Assembly: GCF_000283155.1 (NCBI RefSeq)
Contig: NW_004454207.1
Span: 10,102,354-10,166,353, forward strand
DNA length: 64,000 nt
Direction: 5' to 3'
DNA from: Ceratotherium simum simum
Taxonomy: Eukaryota > Chordata > Mammalia > Perissodactyla > Rhinocerotidae
Below the pieces are notes generated by a model. The model saw nothing but the letters and a program-made list of their open reading frames with translations. It was not told where the DNA came from and ran no database searches. A program made the position numbers and the translations under genes. Below, piece after piece: positions 23,032 through 33,945 of this stretch (positions within the stretch are counted from its first letter, which is position 1; each line of letters opens with the position of its first letter).

Positions 23032-23849
23032 TATTGGAAGCAAAATATATTTTAAATGGGATATTTTTTTCCTGCCTGGGATGTAATACTACTAAAACTA
23101 GCAATGAAATGCCACAACAAACTATAGTTGTATTTAATCAAGTATTACTTTTAAATTTAATTTTGCATTATAATCTCATTACTATAGGTGGATGAGAATC
23201 ATTTAGATAAGAAGTGTAATTTTATTCCTTTTTCCATTCAAGTTTTTCAAAAAAGAGGACTTACAGATTAACTAGAAATCAGGGCAAAATGTTAACAAAA
23301 TAAGAATGTTTTCTATTATATTTAATTGCAAATTATTTTGTTATGTATATGACAGATTATATAGACCAAATATCTCTTGGAACTAACTGTGCCCTCAACA
23401 CATAAAAAAAGTGAAAATAGCCTGAGATCTATCCCTTGATATTAGTTTTATAAGGGGCTTCTACAGTATTTGATGGGGACTTTACTCAGAAAGGAAATTA
23501 TAGTTCATCCTTAAGACAAGTATCTTATTAGTCTTGGGTGAAAGTTTTAACTTATATTATTTGTCTCTATGACTAAAACTTTCAGAGTAAGCAGAAATGA
23601 CCAAAATTTCTTGGAAGATCAATTGCAGTATTGAGTTACTGGGGACTATAGCCAAGTGAGTGCATATTTGCATAATTCCTCTCTCACAAACCCATAGAAA
23701 TAAATAAAAGAAACTAAAAGTGAGAAGATAATTCCAACCAAAGTAAAGCAATGGAAACCGCCCCCCCCACACACACACACTCCCATTTATCATGGATTTT
23801 GGAGAAATACCTGTCATATAAAGTAATATTTAGATCAAACTAAAGGAGA
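23032..23849. other. Unassigned sequence with a C8(AC)n tract
   Basis: A run of C followed by (AC)6 lies at 23759-23780. Otherwise no recognised feature. Confidence 0.5.
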
Positions 23850-24240
23850 ATTCCAAGACTGATGCACGGTGTAGGGTGAAATTATCAGATAATAAGCAAA
23901 AAAACTGTTGAAGAATCATATCAAAATCCCTGGACCTGGAAATGAGGTCTGAGGAATGTTGGCAGGCCACAGTGGAAGCATTCCAGTAGGAGCCAGTTTC
24001 CACATAGCAGTATTATAGGGGAGACAGGGCCAAAGGAAAGCCTGTCATGTGGTCACATGACTTTTATCTTTCCATATTCTGCCTTTGAGCCAATCAGAAT
24101 ATCATGGAGATAAGCTGGGAGAGAAAAAGACTAGGAAATAACAATGTGCTAACCAGGTGAAATACGGTTAAGGCAAAGGGAAACAACAATAACCTTGTAG
24201 TCAAAATATATAGCTGCTTAATAAAGTTTACTGAGCAGAA
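23850..24240 (+). mobile_element. Possible LTR-like segment
   Basis: It contains a CCAAT-type box (GAGCCAATCAGAAT, about 24086-24099) and further right TATATAGCTGCTTAATAAAG, which holds an AATAAA signal. This arrangement is reminiscent of a retroviral-type LTR. No TG/CA ends or TSD found and I do not recognise the sequence. Confidence 0.25.
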
Positions 24241-24479
24241 GTAGCATCAAACAAACAACAACAAAAGAAAGTCTTTGAGCATAAAGTCTTCACACAAGAA
24301 TAAAGAGAAACAAAATTCTCTTTTCTTCCCCCTCCTCCATCAAATACTAAATAATCGTCTAGAGCAGGGAATAGAAGTCTCCAAATATTTGGTGGGGAAC
24401 CATTTAAATTATAGCAGCCAACTGCCTGTTGCCTCAACTCATCAGCCCTGCTTTTCAAACAACTAAATGACTATACCAA

Positions 24480-24876
24480 AAATACATACCTCCCAACTCA
24501 AGTTCAGGAAAAGATGGGAGGATTAAGCAAAATAATCCATATATTTTTCAATGACTAGAAAGCTTGGATACTATTGGACCATTATTAGAAAAATAATATA
24601 CTCAAAAGAGCACTATAAAACTTTTTAAAAAGCACTAAAAAATATAAATTATTCACTATTAGAGGAAGAATTATACAAGGAAATTGAAAAAAATAGCCAA
24701 AAACTTGTTTTCACTATTGTAGAAATAAAAAAAATTAATCCTTTCAAATAAGAAATCCAAAGGAATGTACTAATTAAGATGTTAAGACAATGAAATTAGA
24801 TTTTTAAAAAGAAGGCTGTACACTTAAGGAAAGAAAGTGAAGAGAAAAATATGACCATTAAAAAATGAAAATTATA
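24480..24876. other. AT-rich sequence, possibly old L1
   Basis: Adenine-rich on the + strand like the L1 that follows, with blocks such as GAAGAATTATACAAGGAAAT. I cannot place it on an L1 consensus with confidence. Confidence 0.3.
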
Positions 24877-25109
24877 GGGGCTGGCCCGGTGGCATAGTGG
24901 TAAGTGTGCGTGCTCCGCTGCGGTGGCCCGGGATTTGGATCCCAGGCATGCACCGACCCACCACTGGTCAAGCCATGCTGTGGCAGTGTTCCATATAAAG
25001 TGGAGGAAGATGGGCACGGATGTTAGCCCAGGGCCAGTTTTCCTCAGCAAAAAGAAGAGGATTGGCGACAGATGTTAGCTCGGGGCTGATCTTCCTCACA
25101 CACACACAA
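24877..25109 (+). mobile_element. ERE-type SINE (tail A)
   Basis: Head GGGGCTGGCCCGGTGGCATA, tail A body, (CA)n/A tail. TSD AAAAATGAAAATTATA (16 bp) at 24861-24876 and 25110-25125 is perfect, so the insertion is fairly recent. Confidence 0.95.
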
Positions 25110-25125
25110 AAAAATGAAAATTATA

Positions 25126-25312
25126 TTACAAATAAATAATGTACAAAAGAGATAATAAATCATGGACAGGTGAATTTATCCCAGGAATGGAAGATTGGCT
25201 TAACATAAAAAAATGGTTAGGGAACTGAAAGATTTAAATATACATTTTCATCTCAATTGATGTAGAAAACATGCATGTTAATGTTCAATATCCATTCAGA
25301 ATAAAATCTCTA
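25126..25312 (+). mobile_element. Old L1 ORF2 fragment, start of reverse transcriptase
   Basis: GGTGAATTTATCCCAGGAAT with GGAAGATTGGCTTAACATA, TCTCAATTGATGTAGAAAAC and AATATCCATTCAGAATAAAA match the L1 reverse transcriptase segment GFIPGM...SIDAEKAF...HPFMIK. It is the left part of the L1 that continues at 25933 and 33946. Confidence 0.75.
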
Positions 25313-25564
25313 GGGGCCAGCCTGGTGGCATAGTGGTTAAGTTTGCACACTCTGCTTTGGTGGCCCCAGGTTCACAGGTTCGGATCCTGGGCACAGACCT
25401 ATGCACCGCTCATCAAGCCATGCTGTGGTGGCATCCCACATATAAAAAGTAGAAGAATATGGGTGCAGATGTTAGCCCAGGGCCAATCTTCCTCAGCAAA
25501 AAGAGGACAATTGGCAACTGATGTTAGCGCAAAGCTAATCTTCCTCACCAAAAAAAATAATAAT
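25313..25564 (+). mobile_element. ERE-type SINE (tail A) abutting the assembly gap
   Basis: Head GGGGCCAGCCTGGTGGCATA, B-box GGTTCGGATCC at 25378-25388, tail A body and an A-rich end that runs into the N block at 25565. The right TSD cannot be seen because of the gap. Confidence 0.92.
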
Positions 25565-25794
25565 NNNNNNNNNNNNNNNNNNNNNNNNNNNNNNNNNNNN
25601 NNNNNNNNNNNNNNNNNNNNNNNNNNNNNNNNNNNNNNNNNNNNNNNNNNNNNNNNNNNNNNNNNNNNNNNNNNNNNNNNNNNNNNNNNNNNNNNNNNNN
25701 NNNNNNNNNNNNNNNNNNNNNNNNNNNNNNNNNNNNNNNNNNNNNNNNNNNNNNNNNNNNNNNNNNNNNNNNNNNNNNNNNNNNNNNNNNNNNN
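25565..25794. other. Assembly gap (230 N)
   Basis: 230 unresolved bases between two SINEs. The right SINE lacks its head, so that head (about 100 bp) must lie in the gap. The L1 positions on the two sides are also not contiguous. Confidence 0.99.
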
Positions 25795-25932
25795 CACCGC
25801 TTCTCCGGCCATGCTGAGGCCGCGTCCCACATACAGCAACTAGAAGGATGTGCAGCTATGACATACAACTATCTACTGGGGCTTTGGGGGGGAAATAATT
25901 AAATAAATAAAATCTTTAAAAAAAAAAAAAAA
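25795..25932 (+). mobile_element. ERE-type SINE (tail B), 5' part in the gap
   Basis: Only the 3' part is visible: CACCGCTTCTCCGGCCATGC, CAACTAGAAGGATGTGCAGC, ACTATCTACTGGGGCTTTG, an AAATAAATAAAATC tail and a final A run. Confidence 0.93.
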
Positions 25933-26658
25933 CTAAAAATGTGACTTCTCTTTATATTGATGATCCATAAGCTCAATAAAAGTCCAACCAAAACTAAAAT
26001 TAGGTGTTTTTATTTGCAGAACATAAGTTAATTCTAAAATTTATATGGAATACAAAAGGGCTAAGAACAGTCCAAAAACAAAACACTCCTAAAAAAGGAC
26101 CACATTGGAGGATTTGCCCTATCAAATATCAATACCTCTTATAAAGCTACACTAATTTAAACATTGTGGCATTGGTTAAGAGACAGATAAATAGAACAAT
26201 ATAACAGAACAGATCCTCACATACATAGAAAACTGATATTTGATAAAGTGTCATCACAGATTGCTGGGAAAATGAAGGAGTTACAATAAATGGTGACAGT
26301 ATAATTAGTTATTCATATGGAAAAAAATGAATTTAGATACCTAACACATATCACACACAAAAATCAATTCCAGGCAGAGTACATATTTAAATAGGAAAGG
26401 AAAAATTTTAAACTTTTAGAAAAAAATATGGATGTATATCATAATCTTCAGGTAAGGAAAAATTTCTTAAACAACTAAGAAAAAATGATAAATCATAAAG
26501 GAAAATTAATAAATTTTATCACACCAAAATGAAATATTTCTAGTAATAAAAAATAATATAATTAAAGTGAAACACAAACCACAAACTGAAAGAACATAAT
26601 TGTAACAAATATAAAGGATTGTAATACTGACAAAGACTAATATCAAGAATATATAAAG
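25933..26658 (+). mobile_element. Old L1 ORF2 C-terminal region, left of a nested L1
   Basis: It follows the L1 path after the reverse transcriptase: AATTCTAAAATTTATATGGA, GGACCACATTGGAGGATTTG, CAGATAAATAGAACAATATA, up to ATATCAAGAATATATAAAG. The similarity is cut at 26658 and resumes at about 33946 (AACAACCCAATAGAAAGTAG). No open frame survives. Confidence 0.8.
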
Positions 26659-27620
26659 ACAGCAAGGTGGCAGAATAAGAGGCTCAGCCCTCAAACTCCC
26701 ACATAAACACTAATTTTAATAACCACCCATGACAAGAATACCTTTACGGGAGCCCAAGAGCCCAGCTGAGAGGTTCTAGCACCATGGTAGAACAAAAAAT
26801 TTCAGAATAAACATATTGAAGAAGGTAAGAAGAGTAGTTTCACATTACCTGCATTAGCCTCCCCCAAGGCAGCATAGCTCAGTGCCAAGAGAGACCCCCT
26901 TGGCTCATGATTTCTCCTACAGGGGAAAGTGAGAGTAAAGTGTGTGCCCCATTTCCTCATCCTTGCAAAATTCTTCCTAAGAGGCCCACTTCGGTCTCAT
27001 CCCACCCAGAACACTGAGGGGATAAGAGCAGCTGAAAAGTCTGGAGACAGCTAGGAGCAGAGAAAAGGGACAAGGGTTCACAGAAACTGGCAAATGGATA
27101 TTGGCCACAGTTCCTAGTAACCAGGTCACAGTCTCCACAAAGAGTTCTGCCCATGAGCCCTGTAGGATGGCTCACCTGCAGACCCCTCCAACTGGTCAAC
27201 ATATGCCCCCAGCATTCCACATGCCCCCCCATAGGCAGTGTCCTGTGCTCCTCCACAGCCAGCATGCTCTTCCCTGCAGACAGCACATGGATATCAGCAG
27301 CCAGCTTGACTGCTGGATTGGGGGAAGGTACACGACCTTGAAAACTTCAGGGCACTGCCCTAGAGAAAATAAATGAGAGGCTCTCAGCATATGGCCTGGC
27401 TTTGCAGAATCAAGAGAAGGAATACAATTCTAAAATTTCTCCTCCAAGAGGGAATAAGAGAAGTGGAGTGGGTGAATCCATAGAAAAGGTCTAAGAGATC
27501 CCCATAATCTCTAAGTGGGCAGACTGGTGAAGATATTTCTCTCCTAAAGCCAGTCAATAAAGTCTGGAGGAGGTGACTGCTTCATCAAATGTGAAGACAG
27601 CAACACAAGTCTTCAAGGAA
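26659..27620 (+). promoter_or_regulatory. 5' UTR of the nested L1
   Basis: GC-richer than its surroundings. It starts AGCAAGGTGGCAGAATAAGA, close to the typical L1 start (gene-free leader with a GGCAGAATA-like opening), and runs to the ORF1 start. In intact L1s this region holds the internal Pol II promoter. Open frames on both strands here (27101-27376, 26957-27286) are leader shadows, not genes. Confidence 0.6.
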
Positions 27621-27621
27621 C

Positions 27622-28572
27622 ATGAAAAACCAAAAAAACATGAAACCACCAAAGGAACAAAATATAGCTCCAGTGACTGACTCCAAACAAACAGAAATCT
27701 ATGAATTGCCTGACAAGGAATTCAAAATAATTATCTTAAAGAAGCTTAGTGAGCTACAAGAGAACACAGAAAGACAACTAAATGAAATTGGGAAAACAAT
27801 ACACAAACAAAATGAGAAGTTCATCAAAGAGATAGAAATGATAAAAAATAATCAAACAGAAATTCTGGACCTAAAGAATACAATTATTGAACTGGAAAAG
27901 TTAATAGAGAGCTTCAACAGCAGATCCAATCAAGTAGAAGAAAGAATCAGCGAACTCAAAGACAGATCTTTGACATTATTCAGTTAGAAGAACAAAAAGA
28001 AAAGAGAATGAAAAAGAGTGAAGAAAGCCTATGGGACTTATGGGACACCATTGAATGAACCAATCTACACAATTGGGAGTCCCAGAAGAAACAGAGAAAA
28101 AGGAGGAGAAAGCTTATTTAAAGAAATAATGACAGAAAATTTCCCAAACTTGGGGAGGGAAATGAACATCCAGATCCATGAAGTCCAAAGAACTCCAAAT
28201 AGATTGAACATAAAGAGGTTTCCACCAAAACATATTATAATCAAATTGTCAAAAGTCAACGACAAATAGAGAATTTTGAAGGCAGCAAGAGAAAAGTGAC
28301 TCATCATATATAAGTGAACCTCCATAAGACTACCAGCAGATTTCTCAGCAGAAATCTTGTAGGCTGGGAGAGTGTGGGATGATGTATTCAGAGTGCTGAA
28401 AGAAAAAAACTGCCAACCAAAAATACTTTACACAGCAAAGTTGACATTTAGAAATGAAGGTGAGATAAAGACTTCCCCAAATAAACAAAAGCTGAGGAAG
28501 TTCATCACCACTAGACCTACCTCACAAGAAATGTTGAAAGGAGTTCTTCAAGCTGAAACTAAAGGATGCTAA
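27622..28572 (+). pseudogene. L1 ORF1 relic of the nested L1
   Basis: The first 121 codons stay open (27622-27987). They begin MKNQKNMKPPKEQN and run into a heptad-rich coiled coil (LSELQENTERQLNEIGKTIH ... VEERISELKDRS), the trimerisation segment. A frame change follows. 28018-28269 then encodes the RNA-binding domain with NFPNLGREMNIQIHEVQRTP and HIIIKLSKV, and 28372-28572 encodes the C-terminal part ending MLKGVLQAETKGC. ORF1 protein coats L1 RNA. Frameshifts and stops make this non-functional, but all three domains are recognisable. Confidence 0.85.
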
Positions 28573-31500
28573 TTAGTAACATGAAAATATACCAACACAC
28601 TGGCAAAGGTAAGTATATGGTTGGATTCAGAATACTCTAATATTGTAACATACTGTTGTGTTAATCACTTAACTCTAGTATAATGGTCAAAGGACAAAAG
28701 TAATAAAAATAGCTATGACTACAATAATTTGTTAATGGATACACAATATAAAAAGATGTAAATTATGATATCAAAAACATAAAATGGGGAGTTATGGTAA
28801 AAGGGTAGAGTTTTTGCATGTGATCAAAGTTAAGTCATCAGCTTACTGTTATATGTATGAGACGTTTTAAGGAAGCCTCGGGGTATCCATAAAATGAAAA
28901 CCTATAGTAGATACACACAAGATAAAGAGAAGGGAATCAAAGTATACCACTACGGAAAATCATCAATTCACAAAGGAAAGCAGCAAGAAAAGAAAGGAAC
29001 AAAGGAAATATAAAACAGCAAGAAAACAATTAATAAGATGGCAATAGTAAGTTCTTACCTATCAATAATTACTTTAAATGTAACTTGATTAAATTCTCCA
29101 ATCAAAAGGCAAAGAGTTGCTGATAGATAAAAAAAACAATATTCAAATATACGCTGCCTAAAAGAGACTCACTTCAGCTTCAAAAGCACATATAGGTTCA
29201 AAGTGAAGGGATGGAAAAAGATAATCAAACTAATGGAAACCAAATGAGAGCAGGGGTAGCTATATTTATATCAGATAAAACAGACTTTAAGTCAAAAACT
29301 GTAACAAGAAACAAAGAAGGTCATTATATAATGAAAAAGGGGTCAAATCATCAAGATGATATAACAATTTTAAATATATATGCATACGACATATAAGCAA
29401 ATCAGAGCACCTAAATATATAAGCAAATACTAACAGATCTGAAGAGAGTAATAGACAACAATAAAATAAAAACAGGAGACTTCATTACCCTACTTTCAAC
29501 AATGAATAGATCATCCAGACAGATAATCGATAAGGAAAAATGGGACTTGAACTATAATTTAGACCAAATGGAACTGACAGATATATGAAAAACATTCTAC
29601 ACAACAGTAGCAGAATATACATTCTTCTCAAGCACACATGCAACATTCCCCAGGATAGATCATATGCTAGGTCACAAAACAAGTCTTAGCAAATTTAAGA
29701 CGACTGAAATCATACCAAGTATCTTTTCCAAATACAACAGTATGAAACTAGAAATCAGTAACAGTAGGAAAACTGAAAAATTCACAAATGTGTGGAAATT
29801 AAACAACATACCCCTGAATAAACAATGGATCAAAGAAGAAATCAAAAAATATCTTGAAACAAATGAAAATGAAAATACAACATTCCAAAACTTATGAATG
29901 CAGCAAAAGCAGTGCTAAGAGGAAAGTTTGTAGAAATAAATACCTACATTAAGAAAAAAGAAAGATCTCAAATAAACAACTTAACTTTACACTTCAAGAA
30001 ATGCAAAAAAGAACAAATGAAGCCCAAAGTTTGAAGAAGGAAGGAAATAACAAAGATTAGAGCACAAATAAATGAAATAGAGACCAGAAAACAATAGAAA
30101 AAAAATGAACATAACTAAGAGAAGGTTTTTTGAAAACAAACAAAATTGACAAAACTTTAGCTAGATTAAGAAAAAAGAGAACCCAAATAAATAAAATTAT
30201 AAATGAAAGAGGAGATATGACAACTGATACCACAGAAATATAAAGGATCATAAGAGACTACTATGAACAATTATATGCCAACAAATTGGATAACCTAGAA
30301 GGAATGGATACATTCCTAGAAACTTAAACCTACTAAGACTGAATCATGGGAAAATAGAAAATCTGAACAGACCAGTGAGTAAGGATATTGAATCAGTAAT
30401 CAAAAACCTCACAGCAAAGAAAAGCCCAAGACCAGATGGTTTCACTGGTAAATTCTACCAAACATTAAAGAATAATTAATGCCACTCCTTCCCAAACACT
30501 TCCAAAAAATTGAAGAGGAGGGAACACTCCCAAATTAATTTTATGAGGCTATATTATCTGGGTACTAAAGCTAGATGAGAACACTATAAGAAAAGAAAAC
30601 CACAGGTCAATATGCCTCATAAATATAGAAGCACAAATTCTCAACAAAACACTAGCAAACCAAATTCAACAGAACATTAAAAGGATCATGCACCACGATC
30701 AAGTGGGATTTATCCCTGGAATGCAAGTATGGTTCCACATATGCAAACCAATAAATGTGATAAACCATATTAACAGAATGAAGGATAAAAACCGTATGAT
30801 CACCTCAACAGATGTAAAAAAAGTATTTGACAAAATACAACATCCCTTCATGATAAAAACTTAACAGATTGGGTATGGAAGGCATGTACCTCAACATACT
30901 AAAGGTTATATATAACAAACTCACAGCTAACATCATATTCAATAGTGAAAAGTTGAAAGCTTTTCCTCTAAGATCAGGAACAAGACAAAGGTGCCCACTC
31001 TCACCACTTCTATTCAACATAGTACTAGAAGTACTGGACAGAGCAATTAGGCAAGAAAAAGAAATAAAGGGCATCCAAATCAGAAAGGAAGAAGTAAGAT
31101 TGTCTCTGTTTGCAGATGACATGATCTTATATATAGAAAACTCTAAAGACTCCACCAAAAAACTGTTAGAACTAATAAACAAATTCAGTAAAGTTGCAGG
31201 ATACAAAAGCAACATACAAAAATCAGTTACATTTCTAAACTAACAATGAACTATCTGAAAAAGAAATAAAGAAAATAGTCCCACTTATAATAGCATCAAA
31301 AACAATAAAATATCTAGGAATAATGTAACCAACGAGGTGAAAGATCTGTACACTGAAAACTCTAAGACTGTGATGAAAGATATTGAAGAAGTCACAAAGA
31401 AGTGGAAAGCTAGTCTGTGTTCATAGATTGGAAAAATTAATACTGTTAAAATGTCCATACTACCCAAAGCAACCTAGAGATTTAATGCAATCTCTATCAA

Positions 31501-32258
31501 AACTCCAATGGCATTTTTCACAGAAATAGTAAAAAAAATCCTAAAATGTGTCTGGATCCACAAAAGACCCCAAATAGCCAAAGGAATCTTTAGCAAGAAG
31601 AAGAAAGCTAGAAGCATCACACTTTCTGATTTCAAATTACATAACAAAACTATAATAATCAAAACTGTATGGTACAGGTAAAAAAACAGACACATAGATC
31701 AATGGAATAGAATAGAGAGCCCAGAAATAAAACCACGCATACATGGTCAACTAATCTTCAACAAGAGTGCCAAGAATACAAAATGAGGAAAGGATAGTCT
31801 CTTAAATAAATGGTAAATTTAATGGCAAATTAACAAATGGTAACAAATAAATGATAGGGAAAACTGGATATCCACATGCAAAAGAATGAAATTGGACCCT
31901 TACATCAAACACAAAAATCAACTCAAAATGGATTAAAGACTTAAATGAAGACCTGAAATCATAAACCTCCTAGAATAAAACATAGGGTAAAATCTCCTTG
32001 ATATCGGTTTTGGCAATGACTTTTTGGATATGACACAAGAGCACAGGCAACAAAAGCAAAAATAAACAAGTGAGATTACATCTAACTAAAAGCTTCTGCA
32101 CAACAAAGGAAACAACCAAATGAAAAGGCAGCTTATGGAATGCAAGAAAATATTTGCAAACTATATATCTGATAAGGGGTTAATATCCAAAATACATAAG
32201 GAACTCATACAACTCAATAACAAAATAACAAATAACCTGATTAAAAAACGAGCAAGAG

Positions 32259-32453
32259 CGGGGGCTGGCCCGGTGGCACAGTGGTTAAGTTCGTGCATTC
32301 TGCTTTGGCGACCCAGGGTTCACCGGTTCAGATCCTGGGCATGGACTTACTCACCACTCATCAAGCCATGCTGAGGTGGCATCCCATATAGAAGAACTAG
32401 AAGGAGCTACAACCAGGATATACAACTATGTACTGGGGACTTTGGGGAGAAAA
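32259..32453 (+). mobile_element. ERE-type SINE (tail B variant), first of a stacked triplet
   Basis: Head GGGGCTGGCCCGGTGGCACA, then GCTTTGGCGACCCAGGG and a B-box GGTTCAGATCC. The tail is GAAGAACTAGAAGGAGCTAC, ACTATGTACTGGGGACTTTG and an A run. Target motif AAAAAACGAGCAAGAG (32243-32258) precedes it and AAAAAATGAGCAAGAG (32454-32469) follows. Confidence 0.93.
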
Positions 32454-32469
32454 AAAAAATGAGCAAGAG

Positions 32470-32661
32470 GGGCTGGTGGGGTAGCATAGTGATTAAGTTC
32501 ACGCTCTCTGCTTCAGCGGCCTGGAGTTCACAGGTTCGGATCCTGGGCATGGACCTACTCACCACTCATCAAGCCATGCTGAGGTGGTGTCCCATATAGA
32601 AGAACTAGAAGGAGCTACAACTAGGATATACAACTATGTACTGGGGACTTTGGGGAGAAAA
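32470..32661 (+). mobile_element. ERE-type SINE (tail B variant), middle of the triplet, possibly recombinant
   Basis: The 5' half (CATAGTGATTAAGTTC, CTTCAGCGGCCTGGAGTTCA) matches the third copy best. The 3' half (CTCACCACTCATCAAGCCAT, GAAGAACTAGAAGGAGCTAC to the A run) is almost identical to the first copy. It is flanked by AAAAAATGAGCAAGAG at 32454-32469 and 32662-32677. Confidence 0.93.
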
Positions 32662-32677
32662 AAAAAATGAGCAAGAG

Positions 32678-32919
32678 GGACTGGCAGGGAAGCGTAGTGA
32701 TTAAGTTCGTGCGCTCCACTTCAGCAGCCTGGAGTTCACAGGTTCGGATCCTGGGCATGGCCCTATGCACCACTTATCAAGCCATGCTGTGGCAGGCGTC
32801 CCACATATAAAGTAGAGGAAGATGAGCACAGATGTTAGCCCCGGGGTCAATCTTCCTCAGCAAAAAGAGGAGGATTGGCAACAAATGTTATCTCAGGGCT
32901 AATCTTCCTCACAAAAAAA
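32678..32919 (+). mobile_element. ERE-type SINE (tail A), third of the triplet
   Basis: Head GGACTGGCAGGGAAGCGTAG (diverged), CTTCAGCAGCCTGGAGTTCA, B-box GGTTCGGATCC, and a tail A body with GTAGAGGAAGATGAGCACAG. It is flanked by AAAAAATGAGCAAGAG (32662-32677) and AAAAAATGAGGAAGAG (32920-32935). L1 sequence resumes with ACCTGAATAGACATTTCTCC. Confidence 0.93.
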
Positions 32920-33945
32920 AAAAAATGAGGAAGAGACCTGAATAGACATTTCTCCAAAGAAGACATACAAATGGCCAATAAGTATACGAAAAGGTGCTCA
33001 ACATCACTAATCATCATGAAAATGAAAATCAAAACCACAATGAGATATTACATAACACCTGTTAGGATGGCTATTACTAAGAAAAAAAAATACGTTGTCA
33101 AGAATGTGGAGAAAAGGGGACCCCAGTACACTGTTGGTGGGAACGTAAATTGGTACAGCCATTATGGAAAACAGTATGGAGGTTCCTCAAAAAATTAAAA
33201 ATAGAACTGCCATATGATCTAGCAATCCCACTTCTAGGCATTTACCCAAAGGAATTGAAATCAGGATCTTGAAGAGATACCTGCACTCCCATGTTAATCG
33301 CAGCATTATTTACAATGGCCAAGGTATGGAAACAACCTAAATGTCCATCAACAGATGAAGGGATAAAGAAAATGTGGTATGCACATACACTGAAATAGTA
33401 TTCAGCCTTTAAAAAGAAGGAAATCCCGCCATTTGCAACAACGATGGACCTGGAGGACATCATACATAAAGACAAATACTATATGCTTATATTTGGAATC
33501 TAAAATAGTTAAACTCATAGAAGCAGAGAGTAGAACGGTGGTTGCCAGGGGCTGGGGTAGGGGTAAATGGGGAGGTGATGGTCAAAAGTGTACAAAGTTT
33601 CAGTTATGCAAGATAAATAAGTTCTGAAGATGTACTATAATGCATAGTGCCTATAGCTAACAATACTGTATTGGATACTTAAAATTTGCTAAGAGAGGTC
33701 TTATGTTAAGTGTTCTTAACACACACAAAAATATCATAACAATAATAATAATAATAAATGGAGTGAGAGGAAACTTTGGGAGAAGATATGTTTATGGCCT
33801 TGATGGTGGTAATGGTTTCACAGATTTATATTTATCTACAATCTCATCAAGTTGTATATATTAAATATGTACAGCTCTTTACATGTCAATCCTACCTCAA
33901 TAAATTAGTTAAAAATATAAAATATACTATAAAAATATATTAAAA

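Larger units (their letters stand above)
29035..33490 (+). pseudogene. L1 ORF2 relic of the nested L1
   Basis: The endonuclease region covers about 29035-29600, with the ILNIYA block at 29367-29384 (TTTTAAATATATATGCA). The reverse transcriptase lies at about 30690-31240. The piece 30869-31243 stays open for 124 codons and keeps [20 protein letters not shown] and an intact FADDMILY catalytic box. The C-terminal part carries the cysteine-containing region near 33110-33180 and ends near 33490. Three SINEs interrupt it at 32259-32919, and many stops occur elsewhere. In life this protein nicks DNA and reverse-transcribes L1 RNA at the nick. Confidence 0.85.
26659..33930 (+). mobile_element. Near full-length L1 (L1MA/L1MB-like) nested in an older L1
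   Basis: It contains a 5' UTR (about 26659-27620), ORF1 relic, inter-ORF segment (about 28575-29035), ORF2 relic and a 3' UTR that ends with a TACCTCAATAAATTAGTTAA motif (33894-33913). Without its three SINEs it is about 6.6 kb, full L1 length. The flanks AAGAATATATAAAG (26645-26658) and AAAAATATATTAAAA (33931-33945) look like a diverged TSD, and older L1 sequence continues on both sides. Both ORFs are broken, so it is inactive. Confidence 0.88.

Noticed and set aside
25343..25868. Long open frames (up to 166 codons) on both strands
   Set aside because: They run through 230 unresolved bases, and their ends are SINE sequence.
26957..27390. Several 60-110 codon frames on both strands
   Set aside because: They lie in the GC-richer 5' UTR of the nested L1, which is non-coding in this family.
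30869..31243. Intact L1 reverse transcriptase block (FADD) as evidence of an active L1
   Set aside because: Frameshifts and stops flank this 124-codon piece, ORF1 is frameshifted and SINEs interrupt ORF2, so the element cannot be autonomous.
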